Below are positions 8,297-16,528 of a stretch of DNA of 64,000 bases, piece after piece. The stretch spans positions 62,001 to 126,000 of the forward strand of contig NZ_VKNW01000009.1 in assembly GCF_007474535.1 (NCBI RefSeq), in the 5' to 3' direction. Made by a program: the position numbers and the translations under genes. Source of the DNA: Chryseobacterium echinoideorum (GTDB lineage Bacteria; Bacteroidota; Bacteroidia; Flavobacteriales; Weeksellaceae). Numbering within the stretch: the stretch's first letter is position 1; every line of letters begins with the position of its first letter. The notes beneath the pieces were generated by a model. That model saw only the letters and a list, made by a program, of their open reading frames with translations, had not been told where the DNA came from and ran no database searches.

Positions 8297-9073
8297 ATGA
8301 AAAAGCTATTAATTTTATGCAGCAGTGTTTTCTTATTGAGTGTCACCTCTTGTAGTGATAGTACAGATGAAATCGCAACTTCAGCAACTCTAAACGTAAG
8401 ACTTACAGATGGACCTGCAGATTATGATGCTGTAAATATTGATATTCAGAGAATAGAGATCAACAGCAACGGACAGTGGTTTGAACTTAATTTTCCTAAT
8501 CCCGGAATTTATAATCTTCTTGATTTAAAGAATGGTGCAGATGTCTTTTTAGGACAAGCAATATTACCTGCCGGAAATGTTTCTCAGATGAGAATGATTT
8601 TAGGTTCCAATAATAGTTTAATCAAAAATGGAATAGTCTATCCACTTCAAACGCCATCCGCACAGCAAAGCGGATTAAAGTTTAACTGGAATCAAAACCT
8701 TTCTGGTAACGGAGCTTATAATGTATGGTTAGATTTTGATGCAGGTCGTTCTATTGTAACTACAGGAAATGGGTCTTTTATCTTAAAACCTGTTATCAAG
8801 GCATTCTCTGAACTTACAAACGGACAAATTAAAGGATATGTGAAGCCTCAGAATGCCCATGCAGTAGTGCATGCCATTGTTGCATCTGATACCATTGCTA
8901 CCGCTATTCCCAATCCGGACGGATTTTTCATGTTTTCAGGTTTGAATCAAGGTAATTATACTGTATCGTATGATGCAGATAATACAACCGGGTATATGGA
9001 TGAAAATGCAAATAATGTTTCGGTATCATTTGGACAAATTACCAATTTGGGAATCAAAACCTTACATCAATAA
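8297..9073 (+). CDS. DUF4382-domain lipoprotein
   Basis: The ATG at 8297 gives 258 residues beginning with MKKLLILCSSVFLLSVTSCS, a signal peptide with lipobox VTSC, so the mature protein is lipid-anchored. Upstream in-frame starts run through the divergent exonuclease gene and were not used. NVRLTDGPADYDAVNIDIQR is the typical opening of DUF4382, a beta-sandwich of unknown function in Bacteroidota surface proteins. The C-terminal 80 residues resemble a carboxypeptidase-regulatory-like beta domain (GYVKPQNAHAVVHAIV, FMFSGLNQGNYTVSYDA). Confidence 0.8.
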   Translation: MKKLLILCSSVFLLSVTSCSDSTDEIATSATLNVRLTDGPADYDAVNIDIQRIEINSNGQWFELNFPNPGIYNLLDLKNGADVFLGQAILPAGNVSQMRMILGSNNSLIKNGIVYPLQTPSAQQSGLKFNWNQNLSGNGAYNVWLDFDAGRSIVTTGNGSFILKPVIKAFSELTNGQIKGYVKPQNAHAVVHAIVASDTIATAIPNPDGFFMFSGLNQGNYTVSYDADNTTGYMDENANNVSVSFGQITNLGIKTLHQ

Positions 9074-9077
9074 ATAC

Positions 9078-9425
9078 CTAGCCAACAGGCAAACCATTTT
9101 TAGAAAGAAGTGATGTTGTAAGCAGCGTCACTTCTTTTGTGTTTTCACCATACACCCCTAAAACTAAGCATTCGCTGAAGAAATTAGCAATTTGCTTTTT
9201 GGGGAAGTTTACCACTGCCAAAATTTGCTTTCCCAACAAATCTTCTTTTTTATAAAGTGCTGTAATCTGTGCCGAAGATTTTTTAATCCCTAAATCTCCG
9301 AAATCAATCTCCAGTTGGTAAGCAGGCTTTTTTGCTTTTTCAAAATCGTTGACTGAAATTATTGTACCACAGCGTATATCTATCTTTTCAAAATCTGACC
9401 AGGAAATTTCAGGTTTTATTTTCAT
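9078..9425 (-). CDS. csaA: CsaA-like tRNA-binding domain protein
   Basis: A 115-residue single-domain protein of the EMAP/Trbp111 OB-fold type. CsaA proteins form dimers that bind tRNA and have been described as export-related chaperones. Family motifs visible are FEKIDIRCGTIISVNDF near residue 12, QLEIDFGDLGIKKSSAQIT near 37, and QILAVVNFPKKQIANFFSE near 67. The length is normal. It is convergent with the DUF4382 gene, only 4 bases apart, and its 3' end carries the hairpin that appears to terminate that neighbour. Confidence 0.85.
   Translation of the reverse strand: MKIKPEISWSDFEKIDIRCGTIISVNDFEKAKKPAYQLEIDFGDLGIKKSSAQITALYKKEDLLGKQILAVVNFPKKQIANFFSECLVLGVYGENTKEVTLLTTSLLSKNGLPVG
9105..9138 (+). 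terminator. Terminator of the DUF4382 gene, embedded in the csaA coding sequence
   Basis: AAGAAGTGA (9105-9113) and TCACTTCTT (9128-9136) form a perfect 9-bp stem followed by TTTT-rich sequence. It sits 32 bases past the DUF4382 stop and inside the last codons of csaA. Confidence 0.6.
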
Positions 9426-9534
9426 TTTAAATAATTACTATTATAACAAAATTATCAAAAAATAGACACAAAAAATTTTCAAAATACCAATTTCAAAACA
9501 GAATTTTTTATAATTTTACTCAAAACACATACAG

Positions 9535-10392
9535 ATGTTGATAAAAATTTACGGAAGTGCCATTTTTGGAGTGTCAGCTCAAACGATTACCATTGAAGTA
9601 AACGTCGATACGGGCGGTGTTGGCTATCATCTTGTAGGCTTGCCAGACAACGCCATCAAAGAGAGCAGTTACAGAATTTCGGCAGCTCTTAAAAACGTAG
9701 GATACAAAATTCCCGGTAAAAAAATTACCATTAATATGGCTCCTGCTGATTTGCGGAAGGAGGGATCATCTTATGATCTGAGTATAGCTATAGGAATTTT
9801 GATTGCATCTGATCAGATTGTAGCTGAAAATGTACATGATTATATCATTATGGGTGAGCTTTCTCTGGATGGAAGTCTGCAGCCAATAAAAGGAGTTCTG
9901 CCAATTGCCATTCAGGCTCGTGAAGAAGGCTTTAAAGGAATTATTTTACCAAAACAAAATACAAGAGAAGCTGCCATTGTCAATAATCTTGATGTATATG
10001 GTGTGGAAAACATAAAGGAAGTTATTGATTTTTTTAATGAAGGAAAACCTCTTGAAAAAGTAGTTTTAGATACAAGAAAAGAATTTCAGGAAAAAATAAA
10101 CCAGTTTCCGTTTGATTTTTCTGAAGTAAAAGGGCAGGAAACCGCAAAACGAGCAATGGAAGTTGCCGCAGCAGGAGGACACAATATTATTCTCATCGGG
10201 CCGCCCGGAAGCGGAAAAACAATGCTGGCGAAAAGAGTTCCTAGTATTTTGCCTCCTCTGACTTTAAAAGAAGCTTTAGAAACCACCAAAATACATTCTG
10301 TTGCGGGAAAAATGGGAACAGAAACATCTTTAATGACAGTTCGCCCATTCCGTTCACCCCATCACACTATTTCAGATGTGATTGTAGTTTAA
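9535..10392 (+). pseudogene. yifB: 5' part of YifB/ComM Mg-chelatase-like AAA+ ATPase, interrupted by an integrative element
   Basis: ComM/YifB is a hexameric AAA+ helicase that promotes branch migration during natural transformation. This fragment holds the N-terminal domain (residues 1-190) and the Walker A motif GPPGSGKT (222-229). It continues to [13 protein letters not shown], then reads into the inserted element as IVV and stops at 10390-10392. The native frame breaks after codon 281 (Asp). The Walker B half lies at 20743-21436. The fragment alone lacks Walker B, the sensor residues and the C-terminal domain, so it should be inactive while the element is present. Confidence 0.95.
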
Positions 10393-10400
10393 AAGGAGGT
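10379..10400 (+). repeat. Left integrase-binding arm of the element (half attP within attL)
   Basis: The arm begins TGATTGTAGTTT and ends GGAGGT. Compared with the inverse of 20717-20738 it matches at 16 of 22 positions. It lies 2 bases inside the proposed GA crossover at 10375-10376 and 26 bases before the integrase start. The GGAGGT also resembles a ribosome binding site but is too far from the ATG to serve it well. Confidence 0.7.
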
Positions 10401-10425
10401 CTGTATATTTGCTAAAATTTTTAAT

Positions 10426-12273
10426 ATGGATAAGGTTTGTATTTATGCAAGGGTTAGTTCAACAGATGGTAAACAGGATTACACTCGTCAAATAAATGAA
10501 TTGGAAGAGTTAATAATCAGATCAGGATATTCTAAAGAACAAATAGATGTTTATTCTGAGATGGTTTCCGGTTATAAAAAAAAAGAAGAAGACAGACCGG
10601 AACTTAATAAATTACTTTCTACAATAAGAACAAATCCAAATTCTTACAAAAAAATATTTGTAAGTGAAATTAGTAGATTAGGAAGAGATCCTAAATACAC
10701 TCGTGATATTATTGAAGAACTAACTGAACTTAAAGTCAATGTTCATATCAAATCTTTACAATTAGATACGCTAGACTCCAATGGTAAGAGAAGTATGATT
10801 ACTAGTATTATTCTACAAGTACTTATAGAATACGCAAATCTTGAAGCAGAGACGTTCAAAGAAAGATCAAAATCCGGTCTTTTGAAATCAGTTCGTTCGG
10901 GAAGGATGGGCGGTGGTGTATATTATCCCTATGGATACACAAAAGACGAGAATAAAATGATGGTGATCAATGATGAAGAGGCAATTATAGTAAAAAAGAT
11001 TTTTGATTGGTACGAGAGTGGTTTTGGAACAAAGGTTATTAGTAATTTACTAAATGATGAAAATATACCAACACGTTCAAACAAAATATTTGGTGATCGA
11101 ATTTTAAAGTTTGCGGTTCAGAAAAAGGCGTCAGATGTTAAATGGACAGACAAAGTAGTACATGATATTTTAAGAAATACATCATATATTGGACAAAGAA
11201 AATTTCTAAAACATATCGTTCCTTGCCCTCAGATTATCGATATCTCTCAATTTGAGAAATGTGGTGAACTTTTGGTAAGTAAGAGGTCTAAGGGAAATAC
11301 ATTATATACTTACATTTTAAAAGATATCTTAAAATGTGGTAACTGTCAAAGAAACTATTTCGGAAAATTTAAACCTAACAATCATGATGACAAGGTTTAT
11401 AAATGTTCGTCCACTAGAAATAGGAATGGTGGATGTGGACAAACCGGAATTAATATCAAACTTATTGAAAGTACAATCTATCATTTCTCTTGTATTATGA
11501 TTAACTTGTTGAATTTTATTAATTTAACAGATGAAACAATACAAAGTATTGAAAAGAAAAACGAAATTATCAAGAACAATATTAAAAGTGAAGAATATTT
11601 GGTTTCTCAACTTATGTCACGTAAAGAGAAACTATTTGATTATTTTTTATCATCAGACATGGATAAATCTAATTTCGATAAAAAAGAATCTCAATTATTA
11701 AAGGAAATCGAACTGAAAACAAAAAAAATAAATTTATTTAAGAAAACTTTGGAAACAAATAATAACCAATTACGGAGAGGTTCAGAGAATAAATTTATTA
11801 ATTCAGCGAGTGATCGTCAACAATTACATCAAAATCTAAAAAAAATATATGAAAAGATAAGTATTATTGAGACTAATTTTGACCACGTTAAATTAAAACT
11901 AAGATTTTCGTTACACAACAATAATTTTGTTGATTGTGAACTACTTCTTGATAAAAAAGGTATCAGATTAAAAAATAAAAGATACCGATATAAGGTTTAT
12001 TTAATCGAAGGAAACTTTAATGAAAAGTATTTTTCTGTGTTTGGTTCAAAATATAAGAAGGCGAACAAATATGTTGTACCAACAGATGAGGGAGAGACAT
12101 ATAATTACTCTCTTAAAGAAATTTTAAGAAAATATGAGGACTTAGACCAATATTCAAAAGATAGTATGGATCAAAAATTTCAAGAATATTTGAAGAGACT
12201 AATTTTGGCTAAACCGTTTGAATTTGGAGAATGGTTTGAGTTAGATGATGAGTTTCTTTTGGATGTAATATGA
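10426..12273 (+). CDS. Large serine integrase
   Basis: A 615-residue site-specific recombinase that would integrate and excise the element through a phosphoserine intermediate. The N-terminal resolvase domain (1-150) has YARVSS with catalytic Ser11 and Arg9, and SEISRLGR (residues 80-87) with the conserved Arg84 and Arg87. A recombinase domain follows (about 160-290, RMGGGVYYPYGYTKDE). The zinc ribbon uses C304, C307, C327 and C337. A coiled coil occupies about 365-450, and a C-terminal 150-residue extension has no motif I can name. It is the first gene inside the left end, as usual for such elements. Confidence 0.95.
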   Translation: MDKVCIYARVSSTDGKQDYTRQINELEELIIRSGYSKEQIDVYSEMVSGYKKKEEDRPELNKLLSTIRTNPNSYKKIFVSEISRLGRDPKYTRDIIEELTELKVNVHIKSLQLDTLDSNGKRSMITSIILQVLIEYANLEAETFKERSKSGLLKSVRSGRMGGGVYYPYGYTKDENKMMVINDEEAIIVKKIFDWYESGFGTKVISNLLNDENIPTRSNKIFGDRILKFAVQKKASDVKWTDKVVHDILRNTSYIGQRKFLKHIVPCPQIIDISQFEKCGELLVSKRSKGNTLYTYILKDILKCGNCQRNYFGKFKPNNHDDKVYKCSSTRNRNGGCGQTGINIKLIESTIYHFSCIMINLLNFINLTDETIQSIEKKNEIIKNNIKSEEYLVSQLMSRKEKLFDYFLSSDMDKSNFDKKESQLLKEIELKTKKINLFKKTLETNNNQLRRGSENKFINSASDRQQLHQNLKKIYEKISIIETNFDHVKLKLRFSLHNNNFVDCELLLDKKGIRLKNKRYRYKVYLIEGNFNEKYFSVFGSKYKKANKYVVPTDEGETYNYSLKEILRKYEDLDQYSKDSMDQKFQEYLKRLILAKPFEFGEWFELDDEFLLDVI

Positions 12274-12282
12274 AATATCAAC

Positions 12283-13185
12283 CTAAGGTTTTCTGAATAC
12301 TTTTACATTAGGACTAACGAATTTATCAATCTCAGTAAAATTAGAAATATCTATACCTACCAATCTTAAAAGGTTTCTTATATTTTCACCTATTAGATTA
12401 CCCTTTATAGATAATGGATGATCAAAAACAATCTGTACATCTAATAGTCCGTCATCGTTTATAAACCAATTGCAATAGACTGCGAGCGGTCTATCTCCAT
12501 CCCATTTGTCTTTTGACATTCTGTAATTTAACGCTTTACAAGCGAAGTATATATTATTTTGAACAGAGAACTCATTGATATTTTTCATTTTATCCAAATA
12601 ATATTCAATATTAGAAACAATTGAATCCGATTCAAGTATAAAATTAGCTACACCACTTTCAATAATAATTTCACCATTTACCTTACAATTACGTTTTTCA
12701 GCAGATAAGTTTGAACCTGAAAAAACATTAATTTTTTGATCGTTGGAAAGTTCAATCATCCCAGATTTTTCACCGCTGAGGACATTCAGTAGTTCAAATT
12801 TCCATCCAATTTTAATACAGTTTTCTTCAGTTCTTTTAAAACGATCTATGTTTATAAGATAATCATTAACAAACGATTTCTCAATTTGTTTTACACTTTG
12901 GGTAATAATTTCTTGTGCGTTTTCCCCTAAAATTTCGATAGCCCTACTTAGAGATATCTTATTTTCTAAAAAGTCAGCGTTGTGTTGTTTAACGGATATT
13001 TTCAACTCCTTTTTGGTACCGGACAAATCTTCCAAAAGAACATAAATATCGGTTTTACATTCTCCCCGAGATGGTCTGGGTTTACCTACTTTTTTAACAA
13101 GATATTGGATGTTATTTAGAGTTATCGACTCTGAGTCTAAGAATAATTGTAGAATGTGTTTTTCTGTGTTACTATAATTTGTCAT
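12283..13185 (-). CDS. Probable type II restriction endonuclease (PD-(D/E)xK-like)
   Basis: A 300-residue protein I do not recognise by family name. Residues 38-67 read PSRGECKTDIYVLL, then a charged turn, then KELKISVKQ. This places E42, D46 and S64-V-K66 as a plausible PD-(D/E)xK metal site with Ser in place of the usual acidic residue, a pattern seen in several type II endonucleases (TDI...SvK). The start at 13185 overlaps the end of the controller gene by 14 bases, and the cognate methyltransferase is divergent. Gene position supports the role more than sequence does. Specificity cannot be read from the sequence. Confidence 0.65.
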   Translation of the reverse strand: MTNYSNTEKHILQLFLDSESITLNNIQYLVKKVGKPRPSRGECKTDIYVLLEDLSGTKKELKISVKQHNADFLENKISLSRAIEILGENAQEIITQSVKQIEKSFVNDYLINIDRFKRTEENCIKIGWKFELLNVLSGEKSGMIELSNDQKINVFSGSNLSAEKRNCKVNGEIIIESGVANFILESDSIVSNIEYYLDKMKNINEFSVQNNIYFACKALNYRMSKDKWDGDRPLAVYCNWFINDDGLLDVQIVFDHPLSIKGNLIGENIRNLLRLVGIDISNFTEIDKFVSPNVKVFRKP

Positions 13186-13389
13186 AATTCTCTAAGATCT
13201 CACTGAGACGTATTTCTAGTGCGGTTGATAGTTTATGGGCAACCTCTAATGAAACTTTTCTTTTACCTTGTTCAATATCACTTATATAGGTTCTGTCAAC
13301 TTCTGATTTAAGTGCTAACTGTTCTTGGGAAATACCTTTTTCCTGCCTGATTTGAAATATTTTTTTCCGAAGAATTCGCTAATATTCAT
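13172..13389 (-). CDS. XRE-family controller of the restriction-modification locus, read through a -1 frameshift at an A7 heptamer
   Basis: From ATG at 13389 the frame reads MNISEFFGKK and then hits a stop 15 codons later. A -1 shift on the A AAA AAA heptamer (T7 on the plus strand, 13360-13366) continues as IFQIRQEKGISQEQLALK and on to YISDIEQGKRKVSLEVA, a typical XRE helix-turn-helix of 72 residues ending at 13172. The helix-turn-helix frame has a TAG just upstream of the A tract and no ATG or GTG of its own; a rare ATT codon is the only other option. Overlap with the endonuclease gene suggests translational coupling. Whether the shift is programmed or a one-base deletion is open. Confidence 0.7.
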
Positions 13390-13486
13390 AGTTTATAAAA
13401 TTCCAAAATACATTAGAGATGTGCAATAGACAGTAGTCGACAAACGATTGAGTTTTTTTTTATACTTTTGAAGAAAATTTGTGGTT
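13390..13486. promoter_or_regulatory. Divergent control region of the restriction-modification locus
   Basis: It separates the controller/endonuclease genes from the methyltransferase gene. TACTTTTG at 13463-13470 fits the -7 consensus TAnnTTTG for the methyltransferase. GACAGTAGTC (13429-13438), an inverted GAC/GTC, overlaps the palindrome GTCGAC (13436-13441) and could be the controller's operator. The operator is an inference from symmetry only. Confidence 0.45.
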
Positions 13487-14515
13487 ATGAGAATTTCATC
13501 ATTCTTTGCAGGAGCAGGAGGATTAGATTTAGGATTTAAGAAGGCTGGATTTGAAATAGTCTACGCAAATGAATATGATAAAACTATTTGGAATACTTAC
13601 GAAGAAAACCATCCTGAAACCTTTTTAGATAAAAGAAGTATTGTGGATGTACATTCTGATGATGTTTTCGACTGTGATGGTATTATAGGGGGTCCTCCAT
13701 GTCAAAGTTGGAGTGAGGCAGGGGCATTGAAAGGTATAAATGACAAAAGGGGACAATTATTTTTTGATTTTATTAGGATTCTTGAAGCGAAACAACCTAA
13801 GTTTTTTCTAGCGGAAAATGTTAGTGGAATGTTATTAAATAGGCATACTGACGCTCTAGAAAACATCAAAGAAATGTTTAGGAAAGCTGGTGTTGGATAT
13901 GAACTCTCATTTCAAATGGTTAACGCAGTAGATTATAATGTTCCTCAAGATAGAAAACGAGTAATATTTGTTGGGATTCGTAAGGATCTGAACTTTAAAT
14001 ATGAATTTGAAACTCCCAATTTCAAAAAGTTAACTCTAAACGATACTATATCAGATCTGACCGATAATGTATTGCCGGCAATTGAGAAAAATAAAACAAA
14101 CGGTGATAACTGTTTAGTTCCAAATCATGAATTTATGACCGGTGGTTTCTCCACAATATATATGTCTAGGAATAGAGTTAGAAGTTGGGATGAACCATCT
14201 TTCACTATACAAGCTGGTGGAAGACATGCGCCACTCCATCCTCAGGCACCAAAAATGAAACACGTTGAACAGAATGTTAGAATTTTTCAACCAGGCTATG
14301 AAGATAGTTATAGAAGGTTGAGTGTAAGAGAATGTGCAAGAATCCAAACTTTCCCCGACGATTTTATTTTCCGTTACGAGAATATCGCAGATGGTTATAA
14401 AATGATTGGTAATGCTGTACCGGTCAACTTGGCGTATTTTTTAGCGGAATCAATAAAAAAACAACTTAATAAGAACGAAAATATTTTAAGAAGAAACGCT
14501 ATTCTAACACCTTAA
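13487..14515 (+). CDS. DNA (cytosine-5-)-methyltransferase, M.HaeIII-like
   Basis: This enzyme methylates C5 of cytosine in a specific DNA site and protects against the adjacent endonuclease. The 342-residue product has motif I FAGAGGLDLGF, motif IV GGPPCQSWSE with catalytic Cys72, motif VI AENVSG, motif VIII QDRKRV, and motif X IGNAVPVNLAY. Long stretches resemble the HaeIII methyltransferase, including the target-recognition segment FTIQAGGRHAPLHPQAPKM. Recognition of GGCC is therefore possible but unproven, since the target domain differs in places. A GTG at 13481 could add two residues. Confidence 0.93.
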   Translation: MRISSFFAGAGGLDLGFKKAGFEIVYANEYDKTIWNTYEENHPETFLDKRSIVDVHSDDVFDCDGIIGGPPCQSWSEAGALKGINDKRGQLFFDFIRILEAKQPKFFLAENVSGMLLNRHTDALENIKEMFRKAGVGYELSFQMVNAVDYNVPQDRKRVIFVGIRKDLNFKYEFETPNFKKLTLNDTISDLTDNVLPAIEKNKTNGDNCLVPNHEFMTGGFSTIYMSRNRVRSWDEPSFTIQAGGRHAPLHPQAPKMKHVEQNVRIFQPGYEDSYRRLSVRECARIQTFPDDFIFRYENIADGYKMIGNAVPVNLAYFLAESIKKQLNKNENILRRNAILTP

Positions 14516-14844
14516 CGATTTTTCCTACTCGTCATTAATTTCGATTTTCCAATTTTTTTTTTAGAAAATTTTTATTTCATTTAGACTATCGAAGGGGGTA
14601 TAAAAAGATTAATTTCCCTTGTATACTGAGGGAGGATTTGGAGGGGGGTAGGGCTTCAAGGGGGATGTTTGCAAATGGCAAAGAAATACTTTCTCTACAG
14701 GTGATTATAAGTTATTTTGCACACTCCTTGCGTTCATTTAATTCAAAATAAATTAAATCTCACATTTATTCTAAGAAACCCTTATTATATGCGGCAGAAC
14801 GGCGTTTTTGCCGTATTTTTATACTGTGATTAATACGAGTACAA
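14516..14844. other. Gene-free stretch with G-rich runs and a hairpin upstream of the small recombinase gene
   Basis: No coding sequence is supported. G-runs at 14594-14598, 14630-14632, 14643-14648, 14651-14653 and 14660-14664 stand out in an otherwise AT-rich element; 14630-14664 has four runs of at least three G and could form a G-quadruplex. At 14799-14815, ACGGC and GCCGT flank a T-rich loop and are followed by ATTTTT, which may be a weak terminator or a recombinase-related inverted repeat. Confidence 0.6.
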
Positions 14845-15456
14845 ATGAGAGTAAAGTATAATAGAGTTTCAACATTGGTTCAAACCGGAAATAGGTTCGA
14901 GGCGGATAAAGATAAATATGATTTGATTTTCTTAGATAAAATTTCAGGGTCAATTAGTTTCAAAGATCGTCCAAAATCAAAAGAATTGATTAAACTTGTT
15001 GAAGAGGGTCTAGTAACAGAAATTGTAGTCGAAGAATTTTCTAGGTTAGGACGAAATACGGGAGATGTAATCCAAACTTTAGAATGGTTTGAAGAAAAAG
15101 AAATAAATGTAGTAATTAGAAATATTGGTCTTCAATCACGTGCGAACGGAAAGAAAAATCCAATTTGGAAAATGATTTCATCGGTTATGTCATCACTTTA
15201 CGAAATGGAACTCGAAAACATTTTAGAAAGAACATCGGTCGGTAGAATGATGTATGTTCAAAACGGTGGAATTTTAGGTCGACCTGTCGGAACAAATGAA
15301 GGTGATTCTATCTTTATCAGTAAACCAAAGAATAAAAAGGCTTTGGAATATTTAAAAAAAGGGAGAACTTTGAGGGAAATTGGAAAACTCTTAGGAATGT
15401 CTACAAAGACCGTAATGAAGGTGAAAAAGGTCGCAACTAGTCATAAGTTATTATGA
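14845..15456 (+). CDS. Small serine recombinase (resolvase/invertase type)
   Basis: A 203-residue member of the resolvase family, with KYNRVST placing the catalytic Ser at residue 9 and VVEEFSRLGRNTGDV carrying the conserved Arg residues. The long E helix (WKMISSVMSSLYEMELENILERTS) is followed by a C-terminal helix-turn-helix (TLREIGKLLGMSTKTVMKV). Relatives resolve cointegrates or invert DNA at short crossover sites. It is distinct from the large integrase. No res or inversion site could be identified with confidence nearby. The product begins with MRVKYNRV, close to the usual N-terminus. Confidence 0.9.
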   Translation: MRVKYNRVSTLVQTGNRFEADKDKYDLIFLDKISGSISFKDRPKSKELIKLVEEGLVTEIVVEEFSRLGRNTGDVIQTLEWFEEKEINVVIRNIGLQSRANGKKNPIWKMISSVMSSLYEMELENILERTSVGRMMYVQNGGILGRPVGTNEGDSIFISKPKNKKALEYLKKGRTLREIGKLLGMSTKTVMKVKKVATSHKLL

Positions 15457-15790
15457 TGTAGACTTTTATGTTGAAAATATTTCTCTATAAGTTTTCTAGA
15501 AATTTTTTTAAAAAAACAAGGCGAATTCGCTGTGTCGTATGGTGTCTTTTTAGGGCAAAATAATTATCTCTGCAGGTCCTCAACTCAACTTGGCATATAC
15601 AGAATGTACATTTCCACCAAAAATAGGCTAAGAACAAATAAATATAATTTACGGCAAAAAAGTACCATAAAGTAACAAAATAAACCATATTTTTACATTA
15701 ATTAACCTTGTATAAGAACTAAAAGTACATCACAATTTACAATTCAAAAAAAATTACGACTGACTGTTAATTCCTCTATAAGTATAAACG
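15457..15790. other. Gene-free stretch between the small recombinase and the two-gene operon
   Basis: AT-rich with no credible gene. GCGAATTCGC at 15521-15530 is a perfect 10-bp palindrome. CTCTATAAG occurs at 15483-15491 and again at 15774-15782, just before the next start. These could be recombinase or regulator sites, but nothing decides it. A promoter for 15791 is expected here, though no clear TAnnTTTG box was found. Confidence 0.5.
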
Positions 15791-16528
15791 ATGAAAATAA
15801 ACACTATTTTATTCATTTTACTTCTGATAATACCGGTAATTATTTACCTTACTTTTTATGAGTATGTTCAAACATATTGGGAAAACTTTGACAAAATTCT
15901 GACAATAATTTCTTTTGTCTTTGCTATGTTGACTTTTTACTATAATACAAACCTTAAATTTCACTTCTTACTTAATAGAATATTGATTCTGTTGAAAAAA
16001 GATTATAATATTTGGACATTTTCAACCTCTTTTGAAATTGAAAATTTAGAGGAAACAATGAATGTTGAACAGAAACTTAGGAGTGATGACATTAAAATAG
16101 AAAATTTCACACAGAATTCGATTACTTTTAAATTTAAAAATTTAAACCAATATCGATTAAAATTTAGTCCAGCTGATAACACCATTCATTTAATTTCTGA
16201 CAAAATTATCGTTCCAAATAAACGAATTAATCTTACCATAAAGGAGTTTAGAAAACTAATCGAAAAATTGAATCAAATTTTCCACTCAAAAAATCATTCT
16301 AGCGAACAATTTGAAGTTGGAATCGAGTATACGTCAAATCCAATGTTAACTTATGCGCTGAAAAAAATACCGGAAGAAAATATAATCGGTTTCAATCTAA
16401 ACATTCAAAATCCTACTCTTAATTATAAATTAAAATCATCCGGCAACTCAGTATATTTAAGTTCAACGAACTTAGAGGATTTCATAGGAGTAATCAAAAA
16501 TTATAATAGTTTACAATTTGAATTATGA
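15791..16528 (+). CDS. Membrane-anchored protein of unknown function, first gene of a two-gene operon
   Basis: I do not recognise this 245-residue protein. The N-terminus has two hydrophobic helices, roughly residues 3-21 and 34-50 (TILFILLLIIPVIIYLTF and ILTIISFVFAMLTFYY). The remaining 190 residues form a soluble domain rich in Asn, Lys and Ile with no catalytic motif. The second gene starts within its last codons (ATGA overlap at 16525-16528), so the products are probably made together. It sits between a recombinase and an XRE regulator, the kind of place where phage-defence or toxin-antitoxin cargo is often found, but this is only positional evidence. Confidence 0.65.
   Translation: MKINTILFILLLIIPVIIYLTFYEYVQTYWENFDKILTIISFVFAMLTFYYNTNLKFHFLLNRILILLKKDYNIWTFSTSFEIENLEETMNVEQKLRSDDIKIENFTQNSITFKFKNLNQYRLKFSPADNTIHLISDKIIVPNKRINLTIKEFRKLIEKLNQIFHSKNHSSEQFEVGIEYTSNPMLTYALKKIPEENIIGFNLNIQNPTLNYKLKSSGNSVYLSSTNLEDFIGVIKNYNSLQFEL

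Noticed and set aside
10340-10400. tRNA gene as the integration target
   Set aside because: No tRNA-like sequence was seen at either junction; the target is the yifB coding sequence.
15485-15688. Minus-strand open frame of 67 codons in the gap after the small recombinase
   Set aside because: Composition is aromatic and Cys-rich without a ribosome binding site or family resemblance; it looks like chance in AT-rich DNA.
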